The notes below the pieces were generated by a model that saw only the letters and a list, made by a program, of their open reading frames with translations, was not told the DNA's origin and searched no databases. Both the position numbers and the translations under genes were made by a program. A stretch of DNA of 64,000 nt from Gigantopelta aegis (lineage: Eukaryota; Mollusca; Gastropoda; Neomphalida; Peltospiridae), in the NCBI RefSeq assembly GCF_016097555.1, contig NC_054712.1, positions 46,589,071 to 46,653,070 on the forward strand. The letters run 5' to 3'. Position 1 is the first letter of the stretch. Each line of letters opens with the position of its first letter. Positions 42,013 to 54,847 of this stretch are shown one piece after another.

Positions 42013-44230
42013 GTTTTCAATAGATTGTTCTGAAACTTGGTACAATGATCATCTGGGGCAGTCTCAACAAAGAGATATTTTTCTTTTTAATTAAATTTAA
42101 TATTGAAAGTTTTGATCATATTGCTATAAAACTTGGTACAATGATACTCTGAAGCAGTCTCCACAAACTGTTAGACAGGTATTACATACCTGCTATTTAT
42201 GTATTTGCCTGTCGTCTCATATCATGACATGTCAACAGTGTGGGTGGCACCCAGTATAAAATCCTGAGTGCATGTGCGCACTCTACCACATCGCTACATC
42301 CCACCCCCAGATATCCTCTAAGATCTGTCCGTGAGTGTTAGTTTGGAGGCAAACATTGTGCATGCGTCTGTGCACAGTGTGAAGGGAAACGAACAACCCA
42401 ACAAATTACAATAACAAATGATTTTTATTAAAAATTTAAACAGATTACATGTACATTAAATATATGACCAGAGTCAAGTAGCACTATGTACATTAAAAAC
42501 ACCACATACAGAGTTATATTATTCACAACTGTACAGTGTAAGGCTTATGTTGATAAATACAGTACGATGCCAGATCATTCTGACAATGCTGTGGAGATCC
42601 AGATAATTGCAGACTCTAACTCTATATTTCTTAGCTGACCCTATTAGACCGTGATGCCTAAATAAAATACGAATGAACTTGACTGGCTGTATTCCATTAA
42701 ATTAGTGTACAACACAATCTTTTCCTACATTTAACTAAAATATGGTCGAATGATAAAAACATTTTGACGTATGTTGATAAAATATGGATAAACACCATGT
42801 AAAGTCTGACGAGTATTTATTGTAAACTTGCTGCATTTTAAAATTATTTGTGGTCTTATGAGCACCTTACAGATAGATGGAAGGTTTGACATTCAAAAAT
42901 AATATGCTGTATTATGCTGTAATCCACTATTATTACAAAGACCTCTCCTACATTGTTTTACCTTTTAATGACTTTCTAACAATATACATACTGTTGCAGT
43001 TTCATTTTTGAACAAAACACAAAAAAACAGGACGTCAAGGAAGGGATAATCACTACTAAACAAGATAACAAGTCTCTCAACTTGTAGTAATTTATAATTT
43101 ATATTAATTTTAATCGGTAATTTCTTACATTAAAGTGCAAGTATGTGATTTTATTTGTCTAACAATAATCTTAAATTCATGTAGGCCTACAATGACAAAA
43201 TGTTTACACATAACTAAACACATGCATGAACACTAGTTCAGTGTGTCCGGGTTTCTATTATTAAAATCTAGTTTCATCTGATGCAGACACAAGTACAAGA
43301 TGAGTTTGTTATTAATTTTTAAAATATCTTTCAATTTTTACAGGGAATGATATGATATATACTAGGAATTCTTCAATGTCATTGTCTGGAATCTTGTGAC
43401 AAACATTTATTTCCACTGAAAAAAATTCATGCCAAAATAGTGAAGAATTTCTTGACATTGTGATCTTTAGTGATCTTCCCTGCTATGAACGGATATTCCT
43501 AATATAATAAATAAAGATTTTAAAAGTACTTTAGCCCTTAGAATGAATGTCTTTTCTAAAAGAAAATTGATTGTAAATTGCTCACTGGTGGAGCTCTGCC
43601 TAATCATACCATCTTTTTCTTTTTTTACCACCACCGTTTATATTTATCCATCACCCCATAACATGATCAGCCCCCCCCCCCAACAATTTTTTTTTTAATA
43701 ATAATAAAAATTCAATCCTGGTTAAATCGATGATGAATATGCCTTTATCCACTCGCCAGTTATAAATAAAAATACTATACAATTTTAAAGAAGTGATGAC
43801 AGAGCCATTGGTTTGCAGCCATGACTTACTTGTCAGGTGCTTAGTCTAGAGAAGAGCTCATCTTGACTACGATATATGGTTCCAACTCTGTCTGTAGGAC
43901 TGCCAATTTACAGCATATACCTACACAGGAGCCAAAAACCTTTCTACAACTAAACCAAGGAATGCCCAATTGTGCACGTGGGTGTGCCTAGAACAAAAGT
44001 ATTTTTACAAAACGTATTGCTCAAATTATTTTGATGGCAAAGTACCTTTAACAATTATTGAAACAAAAGTTCACAACAGGTGACCCAATACCACACATAC
44101 TGCTTGGTGTGCATCTTACTGTATGACCAACTTTCAAACACTGAAAAATTCTTCAAATATACACAAAACATACCACATTCATGTGACACGTCAGTTCATA
44201 TTTCAATGGGTAGATGTAAGGCCTCTAAAC
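42013..44230. other. Convergent intergenic spacer, no recognised feature
   Basis: AT-rich sequence between the 3' ends of DIS3 and CHMP1A. A TTTATT (AATAAA on minus) at 42424 is a possible but unsupported distal polyadenylation signal for CHMP1A. Confidence 0.35.
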
Positions 44231-44236
44231 CAACTT

Positions 44237-44386
44237 CAGGGCTCGTGCTTATAAAACCTTTAAGAGTCCTGACTCAATCTCTAACGGCATCTCACACATA
44301 CAATTTGTATGGCGTTGCCATGACGTTCACGTCTCAGACTTGATAGTTTTGAGTCTAGACTAAAATTTTTATAAGCACCAGGCCTG
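44237..44386. mobile_element. Palindromic MITE, CAGGGCTCGTGCTTATAAAA ends
   Basis: Left CAGGGCTCGTGCTTATAAAA; the right end reversed reads CAGGCCTGGTGCTTATAAAA. AGAGTC and GAGTCTAGAC motifs add internal pairing. Looks hAT-like; no clear 8-bp duplication. Confidence 0.6.
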
Positions 44387-44629
44387 TTTCACTAACCACT
44401 AATAACTAAACATTAACAGGACACAGATTGTCGAAGCTATCTTAGTGGTTTGATACCATAAATCTGTTTTAAGTTATGTTACAATGCATGCCATAGCCTA
44501 CAACAGTTTTACGATATTGTAGCACTAAGATGGCTTTAATAATCTGGACCCTAGACAGAAATGACAGATGCATGGCAATGACAGACGTCTCAGATTCATG
44601 TAGAGTAGGACAGGATGTGTTAATCTTAA

Positions 44630-44990
44630 AGCGACAGACCCTAGTTTTTAAACACTATTTTTCACTATTAGAGTCGTTTATGATCACTGAAATCAAACAT
44701 TACTTAAGATTTTATTGATTTTTAATTTCCGTACATCCTAAGTGTTTTTGGTCATCATGGTGTTTTTAATATCACAAAATTCATCTTTCATATTTTAAAA
44801 AATGCATGTGTGTCTGAGAAGTAAGGGTTATAGAGCTGAGTTTTAGTCTTATTTTTTAAAGGGTATTTCACCATTTCAACATCACAAACTCATGTTCCAC
44901 TATATTGTAACTTTATACAAATGTGTTACAAGTTTGTAAATTAACTAAACTTCGTGTCCATTTTTCGGAAAGAAACTAGGGTCTGTGACT
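44630..44990. mobile_element. TTAA-flanked MITE inserted in a family D SINE tail
   Basis: TTAA at 44626-44629 and 44991-44994. Inverted ends AGCGACAGACCCTAGTTT / AGTCACAGACCCTAGTTT. The right flank TTAATTGGATATAAGCACAC is the exact end of the family D SINE seen at 63757-63996, and the left flank resembles the sequence that precedes TTAA there. The ends are related to the nested element at 7138-7864 (CACACCCTAGTT). Confidence 0.75.
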
Positions 44991-45285
44991 TTAATTGGAT
45001 ATAAGCACACACAAAAAATTGAAATGAAAATGTCCATGTCACACATGGAAAAAGTAAACAATAACGTTTTAAAACGATATGCTTCAAAATAAGCATGTTA
45101 GTACATGTATATACATTGTATGTCAAGCAGGTCAAATCTATTAGATGTGCTAACGTGTTGAAGCAGTTTTTAACCGTATAATCATTATAATAATGCTGTA
45201 ATGAACGTATATTAATCCACGCTATTTGACTTGGCACTGTCATTACTCGGTTACACTAAACAACATTCTATTTGGTCAGATTGAC

Positions 45286-45439
45286 AGGTTCGAGGGGCCC
45301 CTCAACATAGAAATTAAATTACACGACAAATAAAAAAAATGAACTAATTTTATAATTATTACATTTTCTTATAAAGGAAGTCTTTATTCTGGTGGGGCCC
45401 TGGGCAATTGTCCCCTTTGCCCGCTTATAAAGCCGGCAC
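45286..45439. mobile_element. hAT-like element end (single end recognised)
   Basis: GGGGCCCTGGGCAATTG and CCCGCTTATAAAGCCGGCACTG; reversed, this starts CAGTGCCGGCTTTATAAGCG, the style of a hAT terminus. The other end is only suggested by GGTTCGAGGGGCCCCTC at 45287. Confidence 0.4.
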
Positions 45440-46274
45440 TGTTCTGGGGTATTGTAAAACATTCATTAATTCATTTTTGTTTGTGTAAGATGTGTGTTTG
45501 GCTGCTATTAACTATCAATCCTTTGTATCAGGTATCATAAAAATTCATTCTTCTTTGTACCTAGTATCTGAACATCTTCATGATCACCGAGGGGGAAAAA
45601 ATACTACACGATTTATATACACACATTATACGCACATTCTAATTTAATACATTTGCTGCAGTGAATTTGCCCATAGTAATGGCATAAAAGTGTGACCATA
45701 TCTAAACAATGACATAGGCTACTGGATTAAATCAATCTTATGTCATTACAACCAAAATAGAATATTTCAAATTCAATGCTCACACTGAAAGTAAATCTAT
45801 TTTTAAATTAGTCAATTTGATTACTGGCTAGAAAGGAATTGCAGTTCTATTTACGGCGAACATTCTTGTCCCAGTAGGCAAAGATGAACCCATTTTCTTT
45901 AGTTCTCTCTCCCCATTCTCCTGGTCTCTTTTTAGACCCATCCTCTTTTTTTTCTTTCCTGTTAACAGTATTTTATCTTCCATCTACCTCCACATCCCAG
46001 TTCTTGTCTTTACAAACACACCAGATGCTGGTTTCTTGTATGGCTATCAAAGTAACACATCTGTCATCTGGGTTTAGTTCCACCACTTCCAAGAGGGCTC
46101 GATGGTAATTTCAGTCATTGCTAAATGAAGATGCACTTGTAACCATCAAGTACAGGTACCCAAACCTGTTTGTGGTTTTACCACCAGAAGACAATGAAAC
46201 CAGGTGGGTGCTGGGAAATGGACTGCGGAAGTCGAGACAGGTAGGTGGCAGAGTGGTCAGATTGGAAGGTAAAA

Positions 46275-46468
46275 GTTAAAGTGTGTTTTGTTTAACAACA
46301 CCACTAGAGCACAATGATTATTGACTATTGGATGTCAAACATTTGGTAATTCTGACATACAAGTCCTAGAGAGGAAACCTTTAAAAAAAAATGTATTAGT
46401 AGCAAGGGATCTTTTATATGCACCATCCCACAGACAGGATAGCACATATCATGGCCTTTGATTAATTT
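46275..46468 (-). mobile_element. SINE family B, minus strand
   Basis: Antisense copy starting TTTGTTTAACAACACCACTAG, then AGAGCACAATG, TATTGGATGTCAAACATTTG, AAGGGATCTTTTATATGCAC, ACAGACAGGATAGCAC. The head is absent. Its orientation is sense with respect to CHMP1A. Confidence 0.82.
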
Positions 46469-46469
46469 T

Positions 46470-47590
46470 TAAAATATTAAATAATATGCAGACTGTGAAA
46501 GATGGGGAAAGTTTACTTCAAACATAAGCCAACCTATGGACGATTTCAACCACCAACTTCCTCAGCTTCATAGTTTCATGTCCTCACCACTAGACTACTG
46601 AATGCATTTTGGATCAATCGTTTAATTCACATTTTATAAAAATGTTGCACTGAATGATGACTGCTTTAATATGTTATAAATATATTTAACAAAATGATGA
46701 CGAATGTTGTAATGAGAGTTATTCACAAATATACATTAGTGTTCTGGTCTCGTAATAAATACAAAATCACACAAATCAAAGTAATGTTTTAAAAATAAAT
46801 GTGGCAAAACTTTGGTCTGTATGAAGTTTCAACAGATCAAATAATTTCATGTTTCTTTTGAATTTAGTAATTTACCTTTCACTGTGGAAAAATTTCAGGA
46901 CTTATTTTACTCTAAACACAAATACATAATAGTTTGTCGTCCAAATTAGTCATAAAACAATAAATTTATTTTACTTACCAGTTTAGGTATTTGAGACTAT
47001 TTTTGTTTTATCTAATACAGAATATTAATCTTCATTTGAGTAAAGAAGGTGTATATATTTTTATACCCAAGAAATGTTTTACAGCTGAATAAAAAAGGTC
47101 TACGGTTTCAAAAATTAAACAAAAGGCAAACAAATGTTTTGTTTAAGTTTTGGAGAATGTTTTGAATACAGAATATTGTGAATTTTATTTTTATTTTGTT
47201 GAATGTTGCACAATTCTGTTCCCATAGCAACTATAACATACCTAATGAAATAGTTTTATATTGACAGTTCAAAAATATTATGCATCAACATAATGACTGT
47301 AAAGGTGTGTAAGCCAGGATTATACAGAATAACGGTTAATTAATTTATAAATTTTGGTACGTTTCTTTTCCCCATACTATAAAGCAAAAATAATTGAAAA
47401 CAGACATGTCTGAAAAACTGCCACATAAAAATATTTCCACCAATGGTAGCCAACAAACTAGTCAGCTTGAAAATTTCTCCTTTTACATAGGAGCACTGAC
47501 AGGAATATCGCTTGTCGTATGTGAGAAGTCTGTACACACTGTCATCTGTACACACTGCTGAGTTGTAGAATAATTAAAAGATATGCACAT
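46470..47590. other. AT-rich region downstream of CHMP1A, possible 3' UTR
   Basis: No exon or repeat recognised. On the minus strand the nearest AATAAA hexamers below the CHMP1A stop lie around 47184-47197, about 400 bases away, which would fit a short 3' UTR. Confidence 0.35.
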
Positions 47591-47596
47591 TCATGT

Positions 47597-47618
47597 TCAG
47601 TTCCGTAACGCTTGCAAT
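47597..47618 (-). CDS. CHMP1A: CHMP1A terminal micro-exon, MIM1 motif
   Basis: After a TTTCAG acceptor the exon reads A TTG CAA GCG TTA CGG AAC TGA. With the two bases carried from the previous exon this gives R-L-Q-A-L-R-N-stop, matching the human end RRLAALRN. These residues carry the leucines and arginine of the MIT-interacting motif. Without this exon the frame from the previous exon would read into unrelated residues ([10 protein letters not shown]). Confidence 0.88.
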
Positions 47619-50600
47619 CTGAAAGACAAACAGAAAAGATGTCTTCATCTAAACAAAAAGCAAAGGATTCATGCTGAAAATATGCTAAGAATGGGGCAAG
47701 ATATTAATTAATTATGGACGATTTTTGTACAAAACAACCGCACATAGGTTTGTATTATTATTTATTTCCGGGTGAGAGGGAGCAGTGGAAGTATAATACA
47801 GTAGAATCTCATTGGCTCGAACACTGTCGGTGCATCAAAATCTGTTCGACCCATCGGGTAGTTCGAACCATGCATTCGGCCACGGTCGGGTGCTTCTGTA
47901 ACACAAAAAGCAATCAGACAACTTCGCATATTTCCATAAAACCGGCTTGGGTAAGATGATCCAATTGACTCATGAGTAACGAAGTCGCCGTCAAATGTTG
48001 GATAAACAAATACGATTGACAAAATTTATATAATGGAGAATATATAAAACTCCATTCATAGTCGTGCCATCATTAGAGCTGGAAACAAACTTGGCGTGAC
48101 GGAAACAATTGGCTATTGTTTTGTGTGTCACCTGCATCAAATACATTGCATCCAGTACCGTAATTAGCATGTCTATGTTTCTGTCTGTTGTATGGAGCTG
48201 CTTCATGATAGCAAGTTGTTTGTAGGGGATTTTCAGGTTGTTTATCATGCCTTGGTCCATGGGCTGTGCTTGACTGGTTGTGTTAGGTGCCAAAAAGATC
48301 AGCTCAATAACTTTCAGACGTTTTTTCTACCGTTAGGCTGCATCCAGGTCGATGAAAAATTCCTACATAAATTTTTATATATATATATATTCTTTGCATA
48401 GACTTAGCTGTTCGAGCTAAATATATTTAATTTTACAGTTCGGACCAATAAATCGGTTCGAGAGAAAGCTTCTGTTCAACCCTAGGGGTATTCGACCAAT
48501 CAGCACCAAAATAAAAGGGTTTAATAGAGAGAAAAATCGGGACTTTGTTCTTGGTTTCGAGAATACCGGTAGGTTCGACCATTGGGCGTTCGAGCCAATG
48601 GAATTCTACTGTACTTATATACTATGTTTCATTTATGGAATGTAATAAGAGGATATGTCATGAGTATTTTTTAATATGGGAAGTATTAACTGATACTCTG
48701 TTATTCTGTATTTGTCAAGTCTCTGGCAAGACAAAAACAGATGACCAAGCCAATGGCAATATTTCTCAAAGTGAAAATACAATTGACAAATTCTATTTAT
48801 TTTACATAATGGTCAAATGTTTTTGTTTTGTTCTGTTTTTTCAGTGGAAACGAAGGAGGGAGAGTCAAAAGCAAAGAGAGACTGGAGGGGAAAAGGTGCA
48901 AGAGTCAACTAAAAGGAGGAGATTCAACAGAAAGGAGGATAATTAACAAAAAGGAGGGGAATCAACAGAAAGGAGTGTGATTCAACATAGAGGGGTGAAT
49001 CAACATAGTGGAGGGTGAATCAACATAGTGGAGGGTGAATCAACAGAAAGAAGGGTGAATCAACAGAAAAGAGGAGGATTCAATAGAAAGGCAGGGAGTG
49101 TTGGGTAAAAAAAGGAGACAATTGCCAGTAAACTAAAGCACACCTTCTCGTGAGGTCGTCTTCCTTGGCGTGTTCTGGTGTCGTGGACTGCCGGATGGAG
49201 GTGGTCGCAGGGTTCAACTCTTTGAGCTGGTCCATGACCTCGAGGCCATTCTCCTCAGCCACCTGCTGAATCAGCGACTCCACCTGGTCCTGGGGCGTCG
49301 ACAGTGTCGTCGCGGTGCCCATCGCACTCTCTAGAGTCTAAACAAACATAGCATGATTTTAACACTCCACATCACATTGGCCAGTCTAAACAAATGTAAC
49401 ATGATTTTAACACTCCATGTCACACTGGCCACAGTCTGTGCTGATATAACATCATATATTTTATAGTTTTTTTCTAGAAATTTGGCAAGACATGGTAGAT
49501 TAAACACTTTGGAGGCATTTTCAGGACACTTTTGTTTTCCATTAAAGAAAAAAAAAAATTAAAGAAAAATAAATGTAATTAATGTGCTTGCTTTAATAAA
49601 AGAATGGTAAAATATATATATATATTTTATTATGGTAATTAATAATAATTTTTTTTAGTGTTTTATAAAAGCAATTTTACAATTAATTATTGAAAATGGC
49701 TCGTTTAATCTCGGGGCAGCATGGTGCTGATTAAGGCAATATGGCCCTATATTACTGAGGCATGGTGCTGCACAAGCTAGGAAAAACACTATTTTAAAGC
49801 TTTAATCTTAACTGTCCAGTGCGAAATAAACATAACTGTAACACATTCAAATTACACAAAATATTTTAGAACAATCGTAGTTCCTTGCAAACATGTAAAT
49901 TCTTTCAAATCTGCATTTATTGCACAACAAAAAGCATATATACTGATGGAAAGAAATAAGGAAACCCATCAAATTGTAGACCAAATTTAATTCACAACTA
50001 GCGAAGTAATGTCTGTATTTCATACCAAGTTGTAATGTGGGATTGAATGTCTGTAGTGTTGAATGTGCTGCCTATATGTTCCCAGTCAACTTCTGACAAT
50101 ATGAACTGATTTTTGATGCAGTCATTATTTCTTGTTGCTATCTGTGTGATCCTTTATTTCTTTCCATCAGTATATATAAAGTCAAAAAAGTGCTGTCGCT
50201 GATGCTCTCAATGATAGCAATTGCTGTCAGTGCCATTGTTATGTTTGAGCATGTGACTGTAGAATTAATCACCCTCATTGTACTTGGGGGCATTTTCCTG
50301 TCCCAGCCAATGCTCCTCTGTTCAATAAAAATGTTGTTTTCTTAAATATTTTTGTCTTAAAAACCATCCACTTTAAGAGACACAATAAATTTTTAAAAAG
50401 ATAAAACTCAACATTCCGTCTGTACTGCATCCTGCAGTAGCTTAATATTAAATGTATAAAACATGTACAACAGTAGGTACATATCACAAACAATATTAAA
50501 ACTTACAGATGTTCTAACATCAAGATCTTCAAACTGTCTTTCAAACTTTTCCATAATCTGGTCAACCTGTCAAAAAAAAAAACAATAACTGGGTGAGTAA

Positions 50601-53600
50601 AAAAAAAAAAAAAAAAAAAAAAAATAACTGGGTGAGTAAAAAAAAAAAGAATAACATCTTCTCACACTTAAAATTATAAAGAGCATGTGATATTGTGTAT
50701 TATTCTTTTTTTTTCAAATGTTCAGAGAGATGGGTACTAAATCTTTCAAAAGAAATGGCATCAAACACTTTACAAATAATTAGTTAAAAATAAAAATATA
50801 AATATTAACATACTGTAATAACATCAGACAATTTATAAATAACAATATTTGTTGTCTTGTTATATTTCATTGAACAATTTTTTATTTATGTTTATCTTGA
50901 TTTTAACATCCACTCTGCACATCAAGTTTATATTTTCACATACTGATTTTTAGGTTCTTACCTTTTGTAGATCCATGGATGCCATGGCCTTGTCCAAAGC
51001 CTTTGTGACACCAGCAATATTCTTTGTCACCTGTAAAATAGGAATATATTTTGCTGCAGACATGTGTATATATAGATTATATATATATATATTAATAACA
51101 TATTGACTATTAAGTAAAATTATTAAACCAAATTAAAAGCTAATCTGTTCTCTCTTTGGAAACGACCATTAGCTACATACTTTACAGGTGTTATAACTGA
51201 TGTACATGTATGCATGTCGCAAAAACATATGAATTGAGCCATACACCTTTTAGGGTCATGGCAGTCTAAATTTTACCTATAAACTGTGTAGGTATTTTAA
51301 CTAATGTATGTCACACATTCTAAAACAATCACATACTGAATAACATAGCCAGTGTACCAAATTAAACTCATACCCCTTTCATGGTCATCGCGGTCTGCAC
51401 TTTGGACTGGACAGCGTCCACTCTGGCAGCGAATCTGAGATAATTCAAACCTTCGTTCTTCTTCCTGATCGCATTCTCTGCATAGATCTGAGCTCCTTCT
51501 ATATTCTTCTGAGCGATGGCCTACAACAGAGCAATGTCTAATTTTACCTCAATCTAAGAGACAGGTTAAAAAAAAGACACCAAAAACACAAGATTTACAA
51601 ACTAATGTGACACAATTAACTCCATTCTGGGGTGGGCTGCATGTCAGTGGTAGTATGTTCACCTGAGGCAAGTCATTAACCTTCTGACTACTGCAGGCGA
51701 GATATCTCGCTCGACATCATGCCAGTCGACATACTGTACACTGTATACAGTGCATATATTCCCCAATTCATATTTTCTGCCATTTTGAACATGACACTCA
51801 CCTGAAACATTTTTTCTTAACAGGAAACAGTTTATTTTACAGCATGGTAGCTTTTGTTTCTTGTTTTTCAATTGAAAATACATTGGAATTTTGAGTTCAA
51901 AAAGTGGGTTTTTTGGCAAGTATTTTTGCTTGACAACAATGGCAGCACGTCGCAGTCATTTTCAGGGATCAATAGCTGATTGTGACAGCTAATTTGATAA
52001 TATATTTGATCATTTTACCAACAACGAAAATCACCAAATATTGGGATACGAATCGTAGTTAGTTTAAAAAAAAGATACTGGACATCTGACCACAAATGCC
52101 CCCGTAAGCAAACGCGACTTACTTTTTTTTTGCAAAATTTTAATCACCATTAACTGATCTAAAATACCATAAAAATTAACAAAAACCCACGAAAATAATA
52201 CTTCCTAATTCATATATGAACTTTATTTTATGTATTTATAAAACATTTAAGTGAATATATGTGAGTAAAATATATAAAGTTGTACCCACTCGACGTGGTT
52301 TTTGTCAAAAATTAATCCAGTAGTCTAAAGGTTAAATGCAAAAGTGAAAACCTGATCACTGTGATACATGTATATACATGTAGATTATACTTGGAGTCCA
52401 TTTCATGACATTTACATGACCTTTATAATAAACATTGACAGCATTTGTTGCTCATCGGGCAAACCTTACAAACATACGTGTGCTCAAACTTAACTGTTAA
52501 ATTTACTGTATTTTTCTTTTTAGAGGTAATTTCCCCCCCCCCCCCCCCCACTTTATGAACAGTCAACAGCATTCAATGACCTATTATATAGTTGGTACTC
52601 ACTTAATACTGGTAATTTACATGTATTTTCGATCATGTCCGATGGCGCCAAGATTCAGATACTAATAACGGTGCAGTTACTGTTTTAATATTTACTTTTA
52701 ATCTATTTTCAGTTGTCAAAGTATATTTTATTTTTAACAATAGGAAAAAAAACAACGTTGAACATTTTTTCAATATAGTCCACAGCAAAACAAATGTCGC
52801 AGAGAATGAAAACCTCTGCAGCAGTCTCCACAGCATTCCCCAATTGCCGCGTGCAATTGCAGGGGTTGCATGTAGCTCTAAGATCACTTTGTATCATAAA
52901 ACTGTGTTAGGGTGTAAAACAAAAAAGAGAGTAGTGTAATAAATGGATGGTGTATTATGTTTTCTTTTCTGTCTGCTATTTTTACCTTTTTCACTTTGTT
53001 GAGCTGAGCCTTTTGCTCTTTCTCTGCCTTCGCTGCCATCCGCTCCAGCTGCTTCATCGTGAACTGTCAAACAAATCTCACAGAATTAATACACAGCAGT
53101 ACACAGTTACACTATTAATGTGTGAATGATTGCAAACATGTATGTGGCAGTAATGAGTTTCGGTCTTTGTGGTCAGCAAAATCAAGGAAAGCTGAAGGTG
53201 GAAGATACATGCATGTAATTCTCCTGAAATGATGCTTGATGAACAATCACATGAAGTTTCAAATAAAATGTGTTTATCTGTTGTAAGGTGAGCAATATGC
53301 CATTATATTTGCCACTCTCTTAAAACATTTCAGGTACGAGTGGTGGGGAGTTGTGTGATTATTTGCCTTAAAATTGTGTGAAAACTCTACAATATGTGTA
53401 ATTATCAAATACAAAACAGATAAAATAGAAACTAATAATATACTTTTGCACAATTTACAAAATGTACATATAGCCTTAATGTGGAACCAATATTTTGAAT
53501 GTATTTTTAGGGCAGCAAAAGAGAAACAAATAGTGGGTTATTTGTTTTCAGGTTACGAAAGTTTACTAACAAGTTTAACCAATTAATTAATCAACCTGTG

Positions 53601-53744
53601 TGGTGTGGTATCATGTATGTGTGTGTGTGTGTGTGTGTGCGCGTGTGTATGTGTATGTATGCACTTGTGTGTTTGTGTGTGTTTTTGTGCATGATTGATT
53701 TGCAGAGGTTTTTATATTACTTACCCTTAACTGAAATATCATAT
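47597..53744 (-). CDS. CHMP1A: CHMP1A, ESCRT-III subunit, seven exons recognised (first codons uncertain)
   Basis: Charged multivesicular body protein 1: a cytosolic coiled-coil protein that polymerises on endosomal membranes and recruits VPS4 and other MIT-domain partners. Minus-strand exons, in coding order: 53744-53725 (ATATGATATTTCAGTTAAGG), 53063-52986, 51520-51374, 51030-50962, 50566-50507, 49337-49144, 47618-47597. All introns are GT-AG and in phase. Reading from the ATG at 53742-53740 gives 195 codons (human CHMP1A: 196, from memory). It shows [91 protein letters not shown] and the C-terminal MIM1-like DDLTRRLQALRN. It is closer to CHMP1A than CHMP1B in the last third. An acceptor (TTTTCAG) lies just before the ATG triplet, so an upstream exon giving a few more codons is likely; I could not find it. 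Confidence 0.93.
47799..48611 (-). mobile_element. Tigger/pogo-like DNA transposon in CHMP1A intron 6, internally deleted
   Basis: Inverted ends CAGTAGAATCTCATTGGCTC / CAGTAGAATTCCATTGGCTC (right end reversed), each flanked by TA. The minus-strand frame 48293-47991 contains [19 protein letters not shown], the conserved C-terminal part of the pogo/Tigger DDE domain. The N-terminal DNA-binding domains and most of the catalytic core are missing (813 bp in total). Non-autonomous relic. Confidence 0.88.
48845..49097. repeat. About 20-bp purine-rich tandem array in CHMP1A intron 6
   Basis: Degenerate units of the type GGAGGGTGAATCAACATAGT / AAAGGAGGGGAATCAACAG, about 11-12 copies. It lies 46 bases beyond the exon 6 donor but does not include the splice site. 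Confidence 0.85.
49943..50170. mobile_element. MITE with CTGATGGAAAGAAATAA ends, TA-flanked
   Basis: Left CTGATGGAAAGAAATAAGG; the right end reversed reads CTGATGGAAAGAAATAAAGG; TA on both sides. 228 bp, no coding content. Mariner-type by its TA target. Lies in CHMP1A intron 5. Confidence 0.75.
50570..50650. repeat. Poly-A tracts with a duplicated ATAACTGGGTGAGT
   Basis: Two copies of ATAACTGGGTGAGTAAAA separated by and followed by A runs; on the coding (minus) strand these are T runs next to the acceptor of the exon at 50507-50566, as in a duplicated pyrimidine tract. Confidence 0.7.
51560..52980. other. CHMP1A intron 2, no recognised element
   Basis: AT-rich intron with a C run of about 18 bases at 52530-52549. 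A stretch at 51628-51662 (GGGGTGGGCTGCATGTCAGT) resembles a degraded SINE head. Nothing else recognised. Confidence 0.4.
53620..53690 (+). repeat. (TG)n microsatellite
   Basis: TG dinucleotides with GCGCG and TATG interruptions, about 70 bases, just beyond the donor of the first recognised CHMP1A exon. Confidence 0.85.
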
Positions 53745-54527
53745 CTGAAAAATAACAATGAAAATCATTAGTTTGTTGCCAATAAACATTTAACATGTTT
53801 CAAACATTGCGCGGTATCGTTTGCAGCGCAAACTCATTGCCATTTTTACTTGGTGAAAATGAGTCAGGGCTCACACTGGAACAACGTAGCCAATTTTCAG
53901 AAAAGTAGAGTATTTCTTTGAAAATCATTAAAATGTGGTTAATTTGAGGAATATTTTATTAGCCAAAGTCTAAATTTTGTAGCCATTTTGTATAAAAATT
54001 AGCATTTGGCAATGTACAAGGCAAGCCCTGTGAATTCAAGTAAAACAGATCCCACTGGTCTACGACTGAACTTAATATTTATTTGATCGTGCCGCGTCCA
54101 AGTGACCTTTTCTTATATGTGTGTATGACTTCTACAAAGTCACCCATTTTATTATTTTTTTGATTTCTGAATCGTACAAAACCAAACACATATATATAGC
54201 AGACACTAGGAACACTGCACTGACGTTAGATTTTTAATAAGTGTCATGACCCTTGATTTGTACTCGTACTTCGGTATTCAGAAACATATTCCAAGTGAGT
54301 TTTATAATCTCTGCTCTTTTAGTAAATTTCGGAAAGAAAATTGTACATGTACATTTGATTTAGTTAGCACCTCGACTGAAAAGTGGTGTTTTTGCTATCG
54401 AAAGGAGAGTTAAGATTTGTCCAATGAATTGTTTGTTAATGTTAAACAGGTTACTAAGGAACACAATTGCCATGCTGTTGTAAGTGGTGAAATTACTGGA
54501 GCCTTTCCAGTACTGACCCATTTGGAA

Positions 54528-54847
54528 GAAGGAAATGTTTTATTTAACAACGCACTCAACACATTTTATTTATGGTTATATGGCACCGGACATATGGTTA
54601 AGGACCACACAGATATTGAGGGAGGAAACCCGCTGTCGCCAATTCATGGGCTACTCTTTTCGATTAGCAGCAAGGGATATTTTATATGCACCATCCCATA
54701 GACTGGATAGCACATACCACGGCCTTTAATGTACCAGTTGTGGTGCACTGGCTAGAGCGAGAAATGACCCAATGGGCCCACTGATGGAAAACGATCCGAA
54801 ACTGACCGTGCATCAAGCGAGTGCTTTACCACTGGGCCTCGCCATAA
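54528..54847 (-). mobile_element. SINE family A, full-length, minus strand
   Basis: Antisense copy from the tail (GAAATGTTTTATTTAACAACG) to the head (TTTACCACTGGGCCTCGCC). A perfect 12-bp target duplication ACCCATTTGGAA flanks it (54516-54527, 54848-54859), so it is the cleanest reference copy for length (about 320 bp). Confidence 0.92.

Noticed and set aside
44080-44343. 87-codon plus-strand frame
   Set aside because: Its end runs into a palindromic MITE and there is no family signal.
45976-46107. 44-codon minus-strand stretch reading LLEVVELNPDDRCVTLIAIQ
   Set aside because: It looks protein-like, but no ATG, no splice sites that join it to anything, and a stop follows; I could not assign a family, so it is not called.
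48545-48946. 133-codon plus frame ending in RRESQKQRE
   Set aside because: It spans the end of the Tigger relic and a purine-rich minisatellite on the strand opposite to CHMP1A.
49670-49805. Repeat with CATGGTGCTG and GCTAGGAAAAACACT, resembling AGTGTTTTCCCTAGC at 15068
   Set aside because: Single shared end only; not enough to define an element.
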